From Sphingomonas sp. NFR15 (lineage in GTDB: Bacteria; Pseudomonadota; Alphaproteobacteria; Sphingomonadales; Sphingomonadaceae): a DNA stretch of 64,000 bases. The position numbers were made by a program, and so were the translations under genes. The stretch is from NCBI RefSeq assembly GCF_900103265.1, contig NZ_FMWX01000005.1, positions 1-64,000 of the forward strand. Reading direction: 5' to 3'. Shown one piece after another: positions 57,350 through 64,000 of this stretch; within the stretch, counting starts at the first letter, position 1; each line of letters opens with the position of its first letter. Below the pieces are notes generated by a model. It was not told where the DNA came from. It saw only the letters and a list, made by a program, of their open reading frames with translations, and ran no database searches.

Positions 57350-58363
57350 ATGACCGATCTCGACACCTTCATCACCGGCCTGCCCAAGGCCGAACTCCAC
57401 CTCCATATCGAGGGCAGTCTTGAACCCGAGTTGATGGTCGCGCTCGCCCGGCGCAACGGGGTGACAATCCCCTATGCGTCGGTCGAGGAGGTTCGCGCGG
57501 CCTATGCGTTCGGCAACCTTCAGGATTTCCTCGACATCTATTATGCCGGGGCGGACGTGCTGCGCACGCAAGCCGATTTCCACGATCTCGCAGCCGCCTA
57601 TTTCGATCGCGCGGCGGCGGACGGGGTGCGCCATGCCGAGATCATGTTCGATCCGCAGACGCACACCGCGCGCGGCGTCGCGTTCGCGACGGTGATCGAA
57701 GGGCTGCTCGCGGGCATGGCGGAGGCCGAGGCGAAGCACGGCATCACCAGCAGCCTCATCATGAGCTTCCTGCGCCATCTGAGCGAAGACGATGCGTTCG
57801 CGACGCTCGCCGAGGCAGAGCCGTGGCTCGACCGGATCGTGGCCGTGGGGCTCGATTCCTCCGAAGTCGGCCACCCGCCCGAGAAGTTCGCGCGCGTCTT
57901 CGCCGCAGCGCGCGCGAAGGGCCTCAAGCTGGTCGCGCACGCCGGCGAGGAAGGGCCGCCCGCCTATGTCTGGGAGGCGCTCGATCTGCTCCATGTCGAT
58001 CGCATCGACCACGGCAACCGCGCGCTCGAAGACGATGCACTGGTCGCGCGGCTGGCGGCTGAGGGGATGACGTTGACGGTCTGCCCGCTCTCCAACCTCA
58101 AATTGTGCGTCGTGCCCGAGATCGCCGCGCATCCGATCGACCGGATGCTCGCGCTTGGCCTCAAGGCCACCGTCAACTCGGACGATCCCGCGTATTTCGG
58201 CGGCTATGTCGCTGACAATTACCGCGCGATCGCGGGCGGACGCGGTCTGGACCGCGCCGCATTGGCAACGCTGGCGCGCAACAGCTTCATCGGATCGTTC
58301 CTGCCGGCGGATGCGGTGGCGGCACACCTCGCGCGGATCGATGCGTTCGTGGCGGCGCAGTGA
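57350..58363 (+). CDS. Adenine deaminase (adenosine deaminase family)
   Basis: A 337-residue metal deaminase. Motifs are LPKAELHLHIEGSLEPELM (HxH), AEIMFDPQTHTARGV, KLVAHAGEEGPPAYV and VNSDDPAYFGGYV. The DPQxHTxRG signature is that of adenine deaminases such as yeast Aah1 and Pseudomonas PA0148, rather than true adenosine deaminases, so adenine to hypoxanthine is the likely reaction. ATG 57350 follows the REP gap. It overlaps the next frame if that is started at GTG 58360. Confidence 0.88.
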   Translation: MTDLDTFITGLPKAELHLHIEGSLEPELMVALARRNGVTIPYASVEEVRAAYAFGNLQDFLDIYYAGADVLRTQADFHDLAAAYFDRAAADGVRHAEIMFDPQTHTARGVAFATVIEGLLAGMAEAEAKHGITSSLIMSFLRHLSEDDAFATLAEAEPWLDRIVAVGLDSSEVGHPPEKFARVFAAARAKGLKLVAHAGEEGPPAYVWEALDLLHVDRIDHGNRALEDDALVARLAAEGMTLTVCPLSNLKLCVVPEIAAHPIDRMLALGLKATVNSDDPAYFGGYVADNYRAIAGGRGLDRAALATLARNSFIGSFLPADAVAAHLARIDAFVAAQ

Positions 58364-58378
58364 CTGCGGCACTGTCCG

Positions 58379-58455
58379 TTCTCCCGCGCAGGCGGGAGTC
58401 CAGGGCCAAACAGCGCCAGCGTTCGTGGCTCTGGACCCCCGCTTTCGCGGGGGAA
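58379..58455. repeat. REP element at the 5' end of the nucleoside hydrolase frame
   Basis: TCTCCCGCGCAGGCGGGAG with CCAGGGCC on the left and GGCTCTGG with CCCCCGCTTTCGCGGGGGA on the right form paired stem-loops. The frame stays open through it from GTG 58360, but the encoded residues look like REP translation (RRRESRAKQ, WTPAFAGE). Confidence 0.7.
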
Positions 58456-58467
58456 CTGGTGGGCTTG

Positions 58468-59538
58468 ATGTTGGCGCTGCTCCTCAGCTTCGGCGTAGCG
58501 CACGCGCAAACCCCCAAGCGCAAGGTCATCATCGACGACGAGGGCTTTGGGCTGATGCACCTGATGCTGCTCGAAGACCCGGACGTCGAGGTGCTCGGCC
58601 TCACCACCGTCTCGGGCAATGTCTGGGCGAACCGCGCGACCGCGATGGCGCTACGCGGGCTGGAGATCGCGCACCGCACCGACGTGCCGGTGGTGCAGGG
58701 CGCGACCTTTCCGCTCGTCAACACCGAGGCGGCGACGGAGCGGTGGGAGACGCTGTACGGCAAGCTCACCTGGAAGGGCGCGTGGATGAAGCATTGGGTC
58801 GAGCCGACCCAGCAAAGCACGCCCGCCTATTTCGGCCCGAACGATCCGGTCGATCTGCGCGGCGGCAACCCGACGCACAAGGCGGCCGACGAGATCGCCG
58901 CCAATTTCCTGATCCGCATGGTGCATCGTTACCCCGGCGAGGTGACGATCCTGGCGGCGGGGCCGTTCACCAACCTGGCGCTGGCGCAGCGGCTCGATCC
59001 GGCGTTCGCGGGGCTGGCCAAGGAGCTCGTCTATATGGGCGGCAGCCTCAACCCGCATCAGGTGCTGACCGGCGCCTCGGCGAGCGACTTCGCGCGCGAA
59101 TATACCAACACGCCGCGCCGCGAGTTCAACGCCCGCTTCGATCCCGAGGCGGCGAGTATCGTCGCGCGCGCGCCGTGGCGCAGGATCGTCGCGGTGCCGG
59201 TCGATCCCTCGACCGCGACCGAACTCAGCGCGGCTTTGCTCGCGCGGCTGGCCAAGGTGGCGCTGCCCGATGTGGCGAGGTTCATCGCGGGGATGGAGCC
59301 GGGCTTTCCGCTGTGGGACGAGACGGCGGCGGCGGTTTGGCTCGATCCCTCGATCGTGACCGATCGCGAGACGTTGTTCGTGGATTACAACACCGTCTTC
59401 TCGGCCGGCTATGGCGACATGCTGTCGTGGCGCGATGGTTATCAGCCGGGGCTTGGCGAGCAAAAGGCCGAGGTGGTGCGCGCGGTCGATCCCAAGCGGC
59501 TCGAAGCGCTGATGGCGCGGGAGATGTCCCGGAAGTAA
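58468..59538 (+). CDS. Nucleoside hydrolase-like protein, exported, altered metal site
   Basis: A 356-residue protein of the inosine-uridine nucleoside hydrolase family. ATG 58468 gives a plausible signal peptide (MLALLLSFGVAHAQT); GTG 58459 and the REP-encoded start GTG 58360 are alternatives. The family core is present (VLGLTTVSGNVWANRATAMA, MVHRYPGEVTILAAGPFTNL, ELVYMGGSLNP). However, the calcium-binding DTDPGxDD motif reads IIDDEGFGLMH, so the Asp pair is lost. It belongs to a subgroup seen with DDxGF, possibly with other metal binding. It may act on nucleosides in the periplasm, ahead of purine uptake. Confidence 0.75.
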   Translation: MLALLLSFGVAHAQTPKRKVIIDDEGFGLMHLMLLEDPDVEVLGLTTVSGNVWANRATAMALRGLEIAHRTDVPVVQGATFPLVNTEAATERWETLYGKLTWKGAWMKHWVEPTQQSTPAYFGPNDPVDLRGGNPTHKAADEIAANFLIRMVHRYPGEVTILAAGPFTNLALAQRLDPAFAGLAKELVYMGGSLNPHQVLTGASASDFAREYTNTPRREFNARFDPEAASIVARAPWRRIVAVPVDPSTATELSAALLARLAKVALPDVARFIAGMEPGFPLWDETAAAVWLDPSIVTDRETLFVDYNTVFSAGYGDMLSWRDGYQPGLGEQKAEVVRAVDPKRLEALMAREMSRK

Positions 59539-59542
59539 CCTT

Positions 59543-59613
59543 CCGTTCGCCCCGAGCGAAGTCGAGTGGCGAGTCCGGAACGCAGGTGCCTCGACTTCGC
59601 TCGGCACGAGCGG
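59543..59613. repeat. REP palindrome after the purine operon
   Basis: CCGTTCGCCCCGAGCGAAGT on the left pairs with ACTTCGCTCGGCACGAGCGG on the right. It lies between the convergent nucleoside hydrolase and clpA genes, just before the clpA terminator. Confidence 0.75.
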
Positions 59614-59663
59614 TTTGGATTAGAGTACGATCCACGAACGGCTTGGGTTGACGTGGGACCGCA

Positions 59664-59695
59664 GAAAACAGGCCCGGTCTCGCGACCGGGCCTGT
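59664..59695 (-). terminator. Rho-independent terminator of clpA
   Basis: ACAGGCCCGGTC and GACCGGGCCTGT form a perfect 12-bp stem with a 4-base loop (59668-59695). Read on the minus strand it is followed by TTTT (plus-strand AAAA at 59664-59667), right after the clpA stop at 59702. Confidence 0.85.
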
Positions 59696-59701
59696 CCATG
59701 T

Positions 59702-62020
59702 TCACTCCGTCGGGGTCACCGCCTTCGGCGCCGACTTGCCCTTCTTCGGCTTCTTCGGCGCGGCCGGCACGATCTCGAAGGCGAGCGCGCCGTCCTTCAT
59801 CTTCACGCTGACCTCGCCGCCGTGCACCAGCTTGCCGAACAGCAGTTCCTCGGCGAGCGGCTGCTTGATCTTCTCCTGGATCAAGCGGCCCATCGGACGC
59901 GCGCCGTAGAGCCTGTCATAGCCCTTGGCGGTGAGCCACGTCTTCGCCTCGTCGTCGAGGTTGATGTGGACGCCCCGGTCGGCGAGCTGCAGTTCGAGCT
60001 GGAGGATGAACTTGTCCACCACCCGCGCGACCACCTCGGTCGGAAGGTACCCGAACGGCACGATCGCATCGAGCCGGTTGCGGAACTCGGGGCTGAACAT
60101 CTTCTGCACCGCCTGCTCGTCCTCGCCCTCGCGGGTGAGATTGCCGAAGCCCAATGTCTCGCGCGCCATGTCGGAGGCGCCCGCATTGGTCGTCATGATG
60201 AGGATGACGTTGCGGAAATCGACCGTCTTGCCATGCTGGTCGGTCAGGCGCCCGTTGTCCATCACCTGCAACAGGATGTTGAACAGGTCGGGATGCGCCT
60301 TCTCGATTTCGTCGAGCAGCAACACGCAATGCGGCTGCTGGTCGACCGCGTCGGTGAGCAGGCCGCCCTGATCGAAGCCGACATAGCCGGGAGGCGCGCC
60401 GATCAGCCGCGAGACCGAGTGCCGCTCCATATATTCGCTCATGTCGAAGCGCTGGAGCGGAATGCCCATGATCGTGGCGAGCTGCTTGGCGACTTCGGTC
60501 TTGCCGACGCCGGTCGGGCCGGTGAACAGATAGTTGCCGATCGGCTTTTCGGGATCGCGCAGGCCGGCACGGCTGAGCTTGATCGCCGAGGCGAGCTTCT
60601 CGATCGCCTCGTTCTGGCCGAACACCACCCGCTTGAGATCGGTTTCGAGCGATTCGAGCGCCTTGGTGTCGTCGGTCGAGACCGATTTCGGCGGGATGCG
60701 CGCCATCGTCGCGATCACGGCCTCGATTTCGCGGCTGGTGATCGTCTTCTTGCGCTTGCCCAGCGGCACCAGCATCTGCATCGCGCCGACTTCGTCGATC
60801 ACGTCGATCGCCTTGTCGGGCAGCTTGCGGTCGTTGATGTAGCGCGCGCTGAGCTCCACCGCCGATTTGATCGCGTCGGGCGTGTATTTGACCTTGTGAT
60901 GGTCCTCGAACGCGGAGCGCAGCCCGGCGAGGATCTTGATCGTATCCTCGATCGTCGGCTCGTTGACGTCGATCTTCTGGAACCGGCGCAGCAGCGCGCG
61001 ATCCTTCTCGAAGTGGTTGCGGAACTCCTTGTAGGTGGTCGAGCCGATGCAGCGGATCGTCCCGCCCGACAGCGCGGGTTTCAGCAGGTTCGATGCGTCC
61101 ATCGCGCCGCCGCTGGTCGCGCCCGCACCGATCACGGTGTGGATCTCGTCGATGAAAAGCACCGCGTGCGGCAGCTTCTCGAGTTCGTTGACGACCGCCT
61201 TCAGCCGCTCCTCGAAATCACCACGATAGCGCGTGCCCGCGAGCAAAGCGCCCATGTCGAGCGAATAGATCACCGCCGGCAGCAGCACCTCGGGCACGTC
61301 GCCCTCGACGATCTTGCGCGCGAGTCCCTCCGCGATCGCGGTCTTGCCGACGCCGGGATCGCCCACATAGAGCGGGTTGTTCTTCGAGCGGCGGCACAGG
61401 ATCTGCACCGTGCGATCGACCTCGGGGCCGCGCCCGATCAGCGGATCGACCTTGCCGCTCTTCGCCTTCTCGTTGAGATCGACGGTGAACTGCTTCAGCG
61501 CGCTCTCCGCCTTGCCCTTGGCCTCGGCCTTGGGCTTTTCCTCCTCGGCGCCCTTCACTTCGCGCGGCTCGGGGGCGGCGCCGCCTTTGCCGACGCCATG
61601 CGAGATGAAGCTGACGGCATCGAGACGGCTCATGTCCTGCTGCTGGAGGAAATAGACGGCATAGCTCTCGCGTTCGGAGAACAGGGCGACGAGCACGTTG
61701 GCGCCCGTCACCTCGTCCCGGCCGGACGACTGGACGTGCAGGATCGCGCGCTGCACGACGCGCTGGAAGCCGCTGGTCGGCGACGGATCGGTCGCGGTGT
61801 CGACCTTGAGCGCTTCGAGTTCGGTATCGAGATAGTGCGCGACGGTGGTCTTGAGTTCGCCGAGTTCGACCCCGCATGACGCCATCACCTTCGAGGCGTG
61901 CTCGTCATCGACCAGGGCAAGCAGCAGATGCTCGAGCGTGGCATATTCGTGGCGCCGCGACGACGCGGCTTCAAGCGCCTTGTGGAGCGTGGTTTCCAGC
62001 GCGGAGGCGAAAGAGGGCAT
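59702..62020 (-). CDS. clpA: ATP-dependent Clp protease ATP-binding subunit ClpA
   Basis: A 772-residue AAA+ unfoldase. The N-terminal Clp repeat (1-145, TTLHKALEAASSRRHEYATL) is followed by AAA-1 (Walker A GDPGVGKTAIAEG, Walker B VLFIDEIHTVIGAG) and AAA-2 (Walker A GPTGVGKTEVAKQ, VLLLDEIEKAHPD). Start ATG 62020 fits the family; a longer frame to 62044 lacks support. It feeds tagged substrates to ClpP and is usually paired with ClpS, which is not in this window. A Lys/Ala/Pro-rich tail follows residue 745. It ends in a clear terminator. Confidence 0.96.
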   Translation of the reverse strand: MPSFASALETTLHKALEAASSRRHEYATLEHLLLALVDDEHASKVMASCGVELGELKTTVAHYLDTELEALKVDTATDPSPTSGFQRVVQRAILHVQSSGRDEVTGANVLVALFSERESYAVYFLQQQDMSRLDAVSFISHGVGKGGAAPEPREVKGAEEEKPKAEAKGKAESALKQFTVDLNEKAKSGKVDPLIGRGPEVDRTVQILCRRSKNNPLYVGDPGVGKTAIAEGLARKIVEGDVPEVLLPAVIYSLDMGALLAGTRYRGDFEERLKAVVNELEKLPHAVLFIDEIHTVIGAGATSGGAMDASNLLKPALSGGTIRCIGSTTYKEFRNHFEKDRALLRRFQKIDVNEPTIEDTIKILAGLRSAFEDHHKVKYTPDAIKSAVELSARYINDRKLPDKAIDVIDEVGAMQMLVPLGKRKKTITSREIEAVIATMARIPPKSVSTDDTKALESLETDLKRVVFGQNEAIEKLASAIKLSRAGLRDPEKPIGNYLFTGPTGVGKTEVAKQLATIMGIPLQRFDMSEYMERHSVSRLIGAPPGYVGFDQGGLLTDAVDQQPHCVLLLDEIEKAHPDLFNILLQVMDNGRLTDQHGKTVDFRNVILIMTTNAGASDMARETLGFGNLTREGEDEQAVQKMFSPEFRNRLDAIVPFGYLPTEVVARVVDKFILQLELQLADRGVHINLDDEAKTWLTAKGYDRLYGARPMGRLIQEKIKQPLAEELLFGKLVHGGEVSVKMKDGALAFEIVPAAPKKPKKGKSAPKAVTPTE

Positions 62021-62156
62021 TATGGTACTCCATGCGGGCCGCAAGCAGACGCGCGGCCCTTTCCGACTATGTTGGAAGGCGGGGGGTTCGCATCAAGCAC
62101 TTGAAATGCGCCTGCCCGCCCTGTTTCGCGTTCGCCGCCCGGTCTGGCGGGCGCGG

Positions 62157-62354
62157 TCATCTCCGAAAGAGATCGTCGGCGATGGCGCGGTGCTTGCTGG
62201 CGCGTTCGATCTGCTGTCGGCTGCGCGTGATTTCGCTTTCGAGCACCGCGATCCGCGCGGCGAGTTCGTCGAGCGAGAGGCGATCGAGATCCTGCCGCAC
62301 CAATTGGGATAGCGGATCGGCCGGGTTTTTCGCGAGAATCTCGTCGAAGTCCAT
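62157..62354 (-). CDS. DUF1192 family protein
   Basis: A 65-residue protein with the DUF1192 sequence MDFDEILAKNPADPLSQLVR and a coiled-coil-like helix DLDRLSLDELAARIAVLESE ending in basic residues. The family is small, cytosolic and common in alphaproteobacteria, with no known role. ATG 62354 follows a Gly/Ala-rich gap; its short divergent region with the quinone oxidoreductase is typical for this gene pair. Confidence 0.88.
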   Translation of the reverse strand: MDFDEILAKNPADPLSQLVRQDLDRLSLDELAARIAVLESEITRSRQQIERASKHRAIADDLFRR

Positions 62355-62432
62355 GTGCGGATCGTTGACCGATGCGCGGGCGATGTCAATAAGGCCGGCG
62401 ACGGGGCGCCAATCCCCCGGCGGGGGACGGGC

Positions 62433-63443
62433 GTGGCGACGGATGCGATACCAGTGACGATGCGGGCGATCGACCCGGACGCGCCCGGCGGACCCGAGGT
62501 GCTCCGCGTCGTCGAGCGGCCGGTTCCCGCGTGCGGCGCGGGCGAGGTGCTGGTGCGCGTGGCGGCGGCGGGCGTCAACCGCCCCGACGTGCTCCAACGC
62601 AAGGGCGGTTATCCGCCGCCGCGCGGCGCGCCCTCGATTCCTGGTCTCGAAATCTCCGGCACGATCGTCGCCACGGGCGAGGGGGTCGGGTCTGAGTTGC
62701 TCGGCCAGCCGGTCTGCGCGCTCCTCGCCGGCGGCGGCTATGCCGACTATGCGAGCGTGCCGGCCGGGCAGTGCCTCCCGGTGCCCGAGTCGCTGTCGAT
62801 GGCGGAGGCGGCGGCGCTGCCCGAGACTTTGTTCACCGTGTGGACCAATTTGTTCGAGCGCGCCTATGCGATCGAAGGCGATACGGTGCTGGTGCATGGT
62901 GGCACCAGCGGCATCGGCACGATGGCGATCTCGCTCGCCAAGCTGTTCGGGCTGACGATCATCGTCACCGTCGGCAACGATGCGAAACGCGCGGCGGCGC
63001 TGGCGCTCGGCGCGGATCACGCGATCAATTACGCCACGCAGGATTTCGTCGAGCAGGTCCGCGCGATCACCGGCGGCGCCGGGGTGGCGGCGGTGCTCGA
63101 CATGGTCGGTGGCGATTACCTGCCGCGCAACCTCAAATGCCTCGCCGATGATGGCCGCCACGTCTCGATCGCGGTGCAGCGCGGCGCCACCGCCGAAATC
63201 CCGATCTTCGAGATCATGCGCCGCCGGCTGACGCTGACCGGATCGACGCTGCGCTCGCGCGACACCGCGTTCAAGTCGCTCGTCGCCGACGAGCTGCACC
63301 GGACCGTATGGCCGCATGTCGAGGCCGGCAAGCTGCGCCCCGTTATGGACCGCAGCTTCCCGCTCGCCGAAGCCGCCGCCGCGCATCGCCGGATGGAGGC
63401 GGGCGACCATATCGGCAAGATCGTGCTGACGATGGACGACTGA
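62433..63443 (+). CDS. NAD(P)H-quinone oxidoreductase (MDR, zinc-free)
   Basis: A 336-residue medium-chain oxidoreductase of the QOR/PIG3 group: AGVNRPDVLQRKGGYPPPRG, IPGLEISGTIVATG, LPETLFTVWTNLFERA and the Rossmann VLVHGGTSGIGTMAISLAKL. The zinc-binding Cys of alcohol dehydrogenases is absent, as normal for quinone reductases. GTG 62433 has GGGGGACGG before it; ATG 62460 is an alternative. It reduces quinones or enones with NADPH. It is divergent from the DUF1192 gene. Confidence 0.9.
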   Translation: MATDAIPVTMRAIDPDAPGGPEVLRVVERPVPACGAGEVLVRVAAAGVNRPDVLQRKGGYPPPRGAPSIPGLEISGTIVATGEGVGSELLGQPVCALLAGGGYADYASVPAGQCLPVPESLSMAEAAALPETLFTVWTNLFERAYAIEGDTVLVHGGTSGIGTMAISLAKLFGLTIIVTVGNDAKRAAALALGADHAINYATQDFVEQVRAITGGAGVAAVLDMVGGDYLPRNLKCLADDGRHVSIAVQRGATAEIPIFEIMRRRLTLTGSTLRSRDTAFKSLVADELHRTVWPHVEAGKLRPVMDRSFPLAEAAAAHRRMEAGDHIGKIVLTMDD

Positions 63444-63446
63444 CCC

Positions 63447-64000
63447 ATGGCGCACGCCGACCCGATCGTCGCGCGCGACCAGCATATCCGCAGCGCGATT
63501 CTCGGCGTCATCGTGCTCTACGCGGCGATCGTGCTGATGGTCACCGACCGTCCGGTGGTGATCGGCAGCCGCGCGCTGGTGTTGCCCGGCGCCAGCATCC
63601 CGGTGTCGGCCGCACCGAAAGGCTATGTCGAAGCGCTCGACCAATATGGCGTGCATTTGCCCAAACAGGGGCACGCGCCGGCGCTGGCGGAGCGCGCCCC
63701 GCTCACGGTCGAGCGGCTGCGTTTCGGCTATTCGATCGTCGAGACGAGCATCCTCGGCGCGCCGTATTGGTATCGCAAGGATGACGGCTACGTCGTTTAT
63801 TACGAAACGCTGCGCGAATATGTCTACGCGCCGGTGACCGACGATTATATGCGCAAGGTCGGGCTGCCGGGGCCGAAGCCGCTGTCGCGCCAGTCGTTCG
63901 CCTGGTGGGAGCATGTTTGGGGCTGGGTCTTCCCGCTCGCGCTCGCCGGCTGGGGGCTGTTCGAGATCGGCGCGGCGCGGCGCCGGCGCGAGGCCGAAGG
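63447..64000 (+). CDS. Unknown two-helix membrane protein (runs off window)
   Basis: At least 184 codons from ATG 63447 with no stop before the edge. It has an N-terminal membrane helix (SAILGVIVLYAAIVLMV, about 16-32), a periplasm-like domain (IGSRALVLPGASIPVSAAPK, then FGYSIVETSILGAPYWYRKD) and a second helix near WVFPLALAGWGLFEIG, followed by basic residues. No family was recognised. It starts three bases after the quinone oxidoreductase stop and may be in the same operon. Confidence 0.65.
   Translation, partial: MAHADPIVARDQHIRSAILGVIVLYAAIVLMVTDRPVVIGSRALVLPGASIPVSAAPKGYVEALDQYGVHLPKQGHAPALAERAPLTVERLRFGYSIVETSILGAPYWYRKDDGYVVYYETLREYVYAPVTDDYMRKVGLPGPKPLSRQSFAWWEHVWGWVFPLALAGWGLFEIGAARRRREAE

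Overview
The window is chromosomal DNA of a GC-rich alphaproteobacterium, most likely a Sphingomonas-type member of the Sphingomonadaceae. Supporting signs are the short REP-type palindromes between and inside genes (arms of the type CCGTTCGTGCTGAGC and CGTCACCCCAGCG), a Fiu-like TonB-dependent receptor, cobS/cobT, DUF1192 and DUF3597 proteins, and frequent 4-bp ATGA/GTGA gene overlaps. No rRNA, tRNA, phage or CRISPR was seen. The left edge cuts an IS5-family transposase and the right edge cuts an unrecognised two-helix membrane protein.

Layout. 1-4.1 kb: IS end, GntR regulator, orphan LuxR-type HTH protein, small DUF proteins (DUF3597, DUF4142 lipoprotein, DUF3606) and a cysteine hydrolase. 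4.1-19.5 kb: a glycan/inositol island. A minus-strand, translationally coupled operon holds three CgeB-like glycosyltransferases (one fused to a UDP-glucuronate decarboxylase-like SDR), a GT4 glycosyltransferase and two nucleotide-sugar epimerases. Around it are a histidine phosphatase, a DUF6165 protein, a GT9-like transferase, and a plus-strand operon of methyltransferase, apparently circularly permuted glycoside hydrolase and inositol-phosphate synthase, followed by a DUF1003 protein and an MDR + Gfo/Idh dehydrogenase pair. 19.5-27.7 kb: an XRE-cupin regulator and a TetR-controlled RND efflux operon with matching palindromic operators. 27.8-38.3 kb: polyprenyl diphosphate synthase, chorismate mutase, TonB receptor with tandem Fur-like palindromes, RHH protein, cobT-hepT-mntA-cobS (a MNT/HEPT toxin-antitoxin pair wedged between the two cobaltochelatase genes), and small VOC/SRPBCC genes. 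38.3-44.2 kb: J-domain protein, BolA, GST, NUDIX, pirin, alpha/beta hydrolase, membrane diguanylate cyclase.

44.3-59.5 kb: a 14-gene plus-strand purine-catabolism operon, nearly all genes overlapping. It encodes a purine permease, guanine and adenine deaminases, a nucleoside-hydrolase homologue, a candidate FAD urate hydroxylase, HIU hydrolase (UraH), OHCU decarboxylase (UraD), PuuE allantoinase, allantoate amidohydrolase, ureidoglycine-glyoxylate aminotransferase and the HpxW/X/Y/Z oxalurate module. Together these would carry adenine and guanine through urate and allantoin to oxalurate, oxamate and oxalate plus ammonia; only xanthine dehydrogenase is missing locally. Its most striking feature is that the HpxX/AtzG small subunit is not a separate gene but forms the C-terminal tail of a bile-acid:sodium symporter-like membrane protein encoded just before its amidase partner. 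REP elements have entered three reading frames (allantoate amidohydrolase, a glycosyltransferase, and the 5' end of the nucleoside hydrolase) without stopping translation.

59.7-64 kb: clpA with a clear terminator, a DUF1192 protein, a quinone oxidoreductase and the partial membrane protein. All functions are read from sequence motifs and remembered family knowledge; no database search was run.
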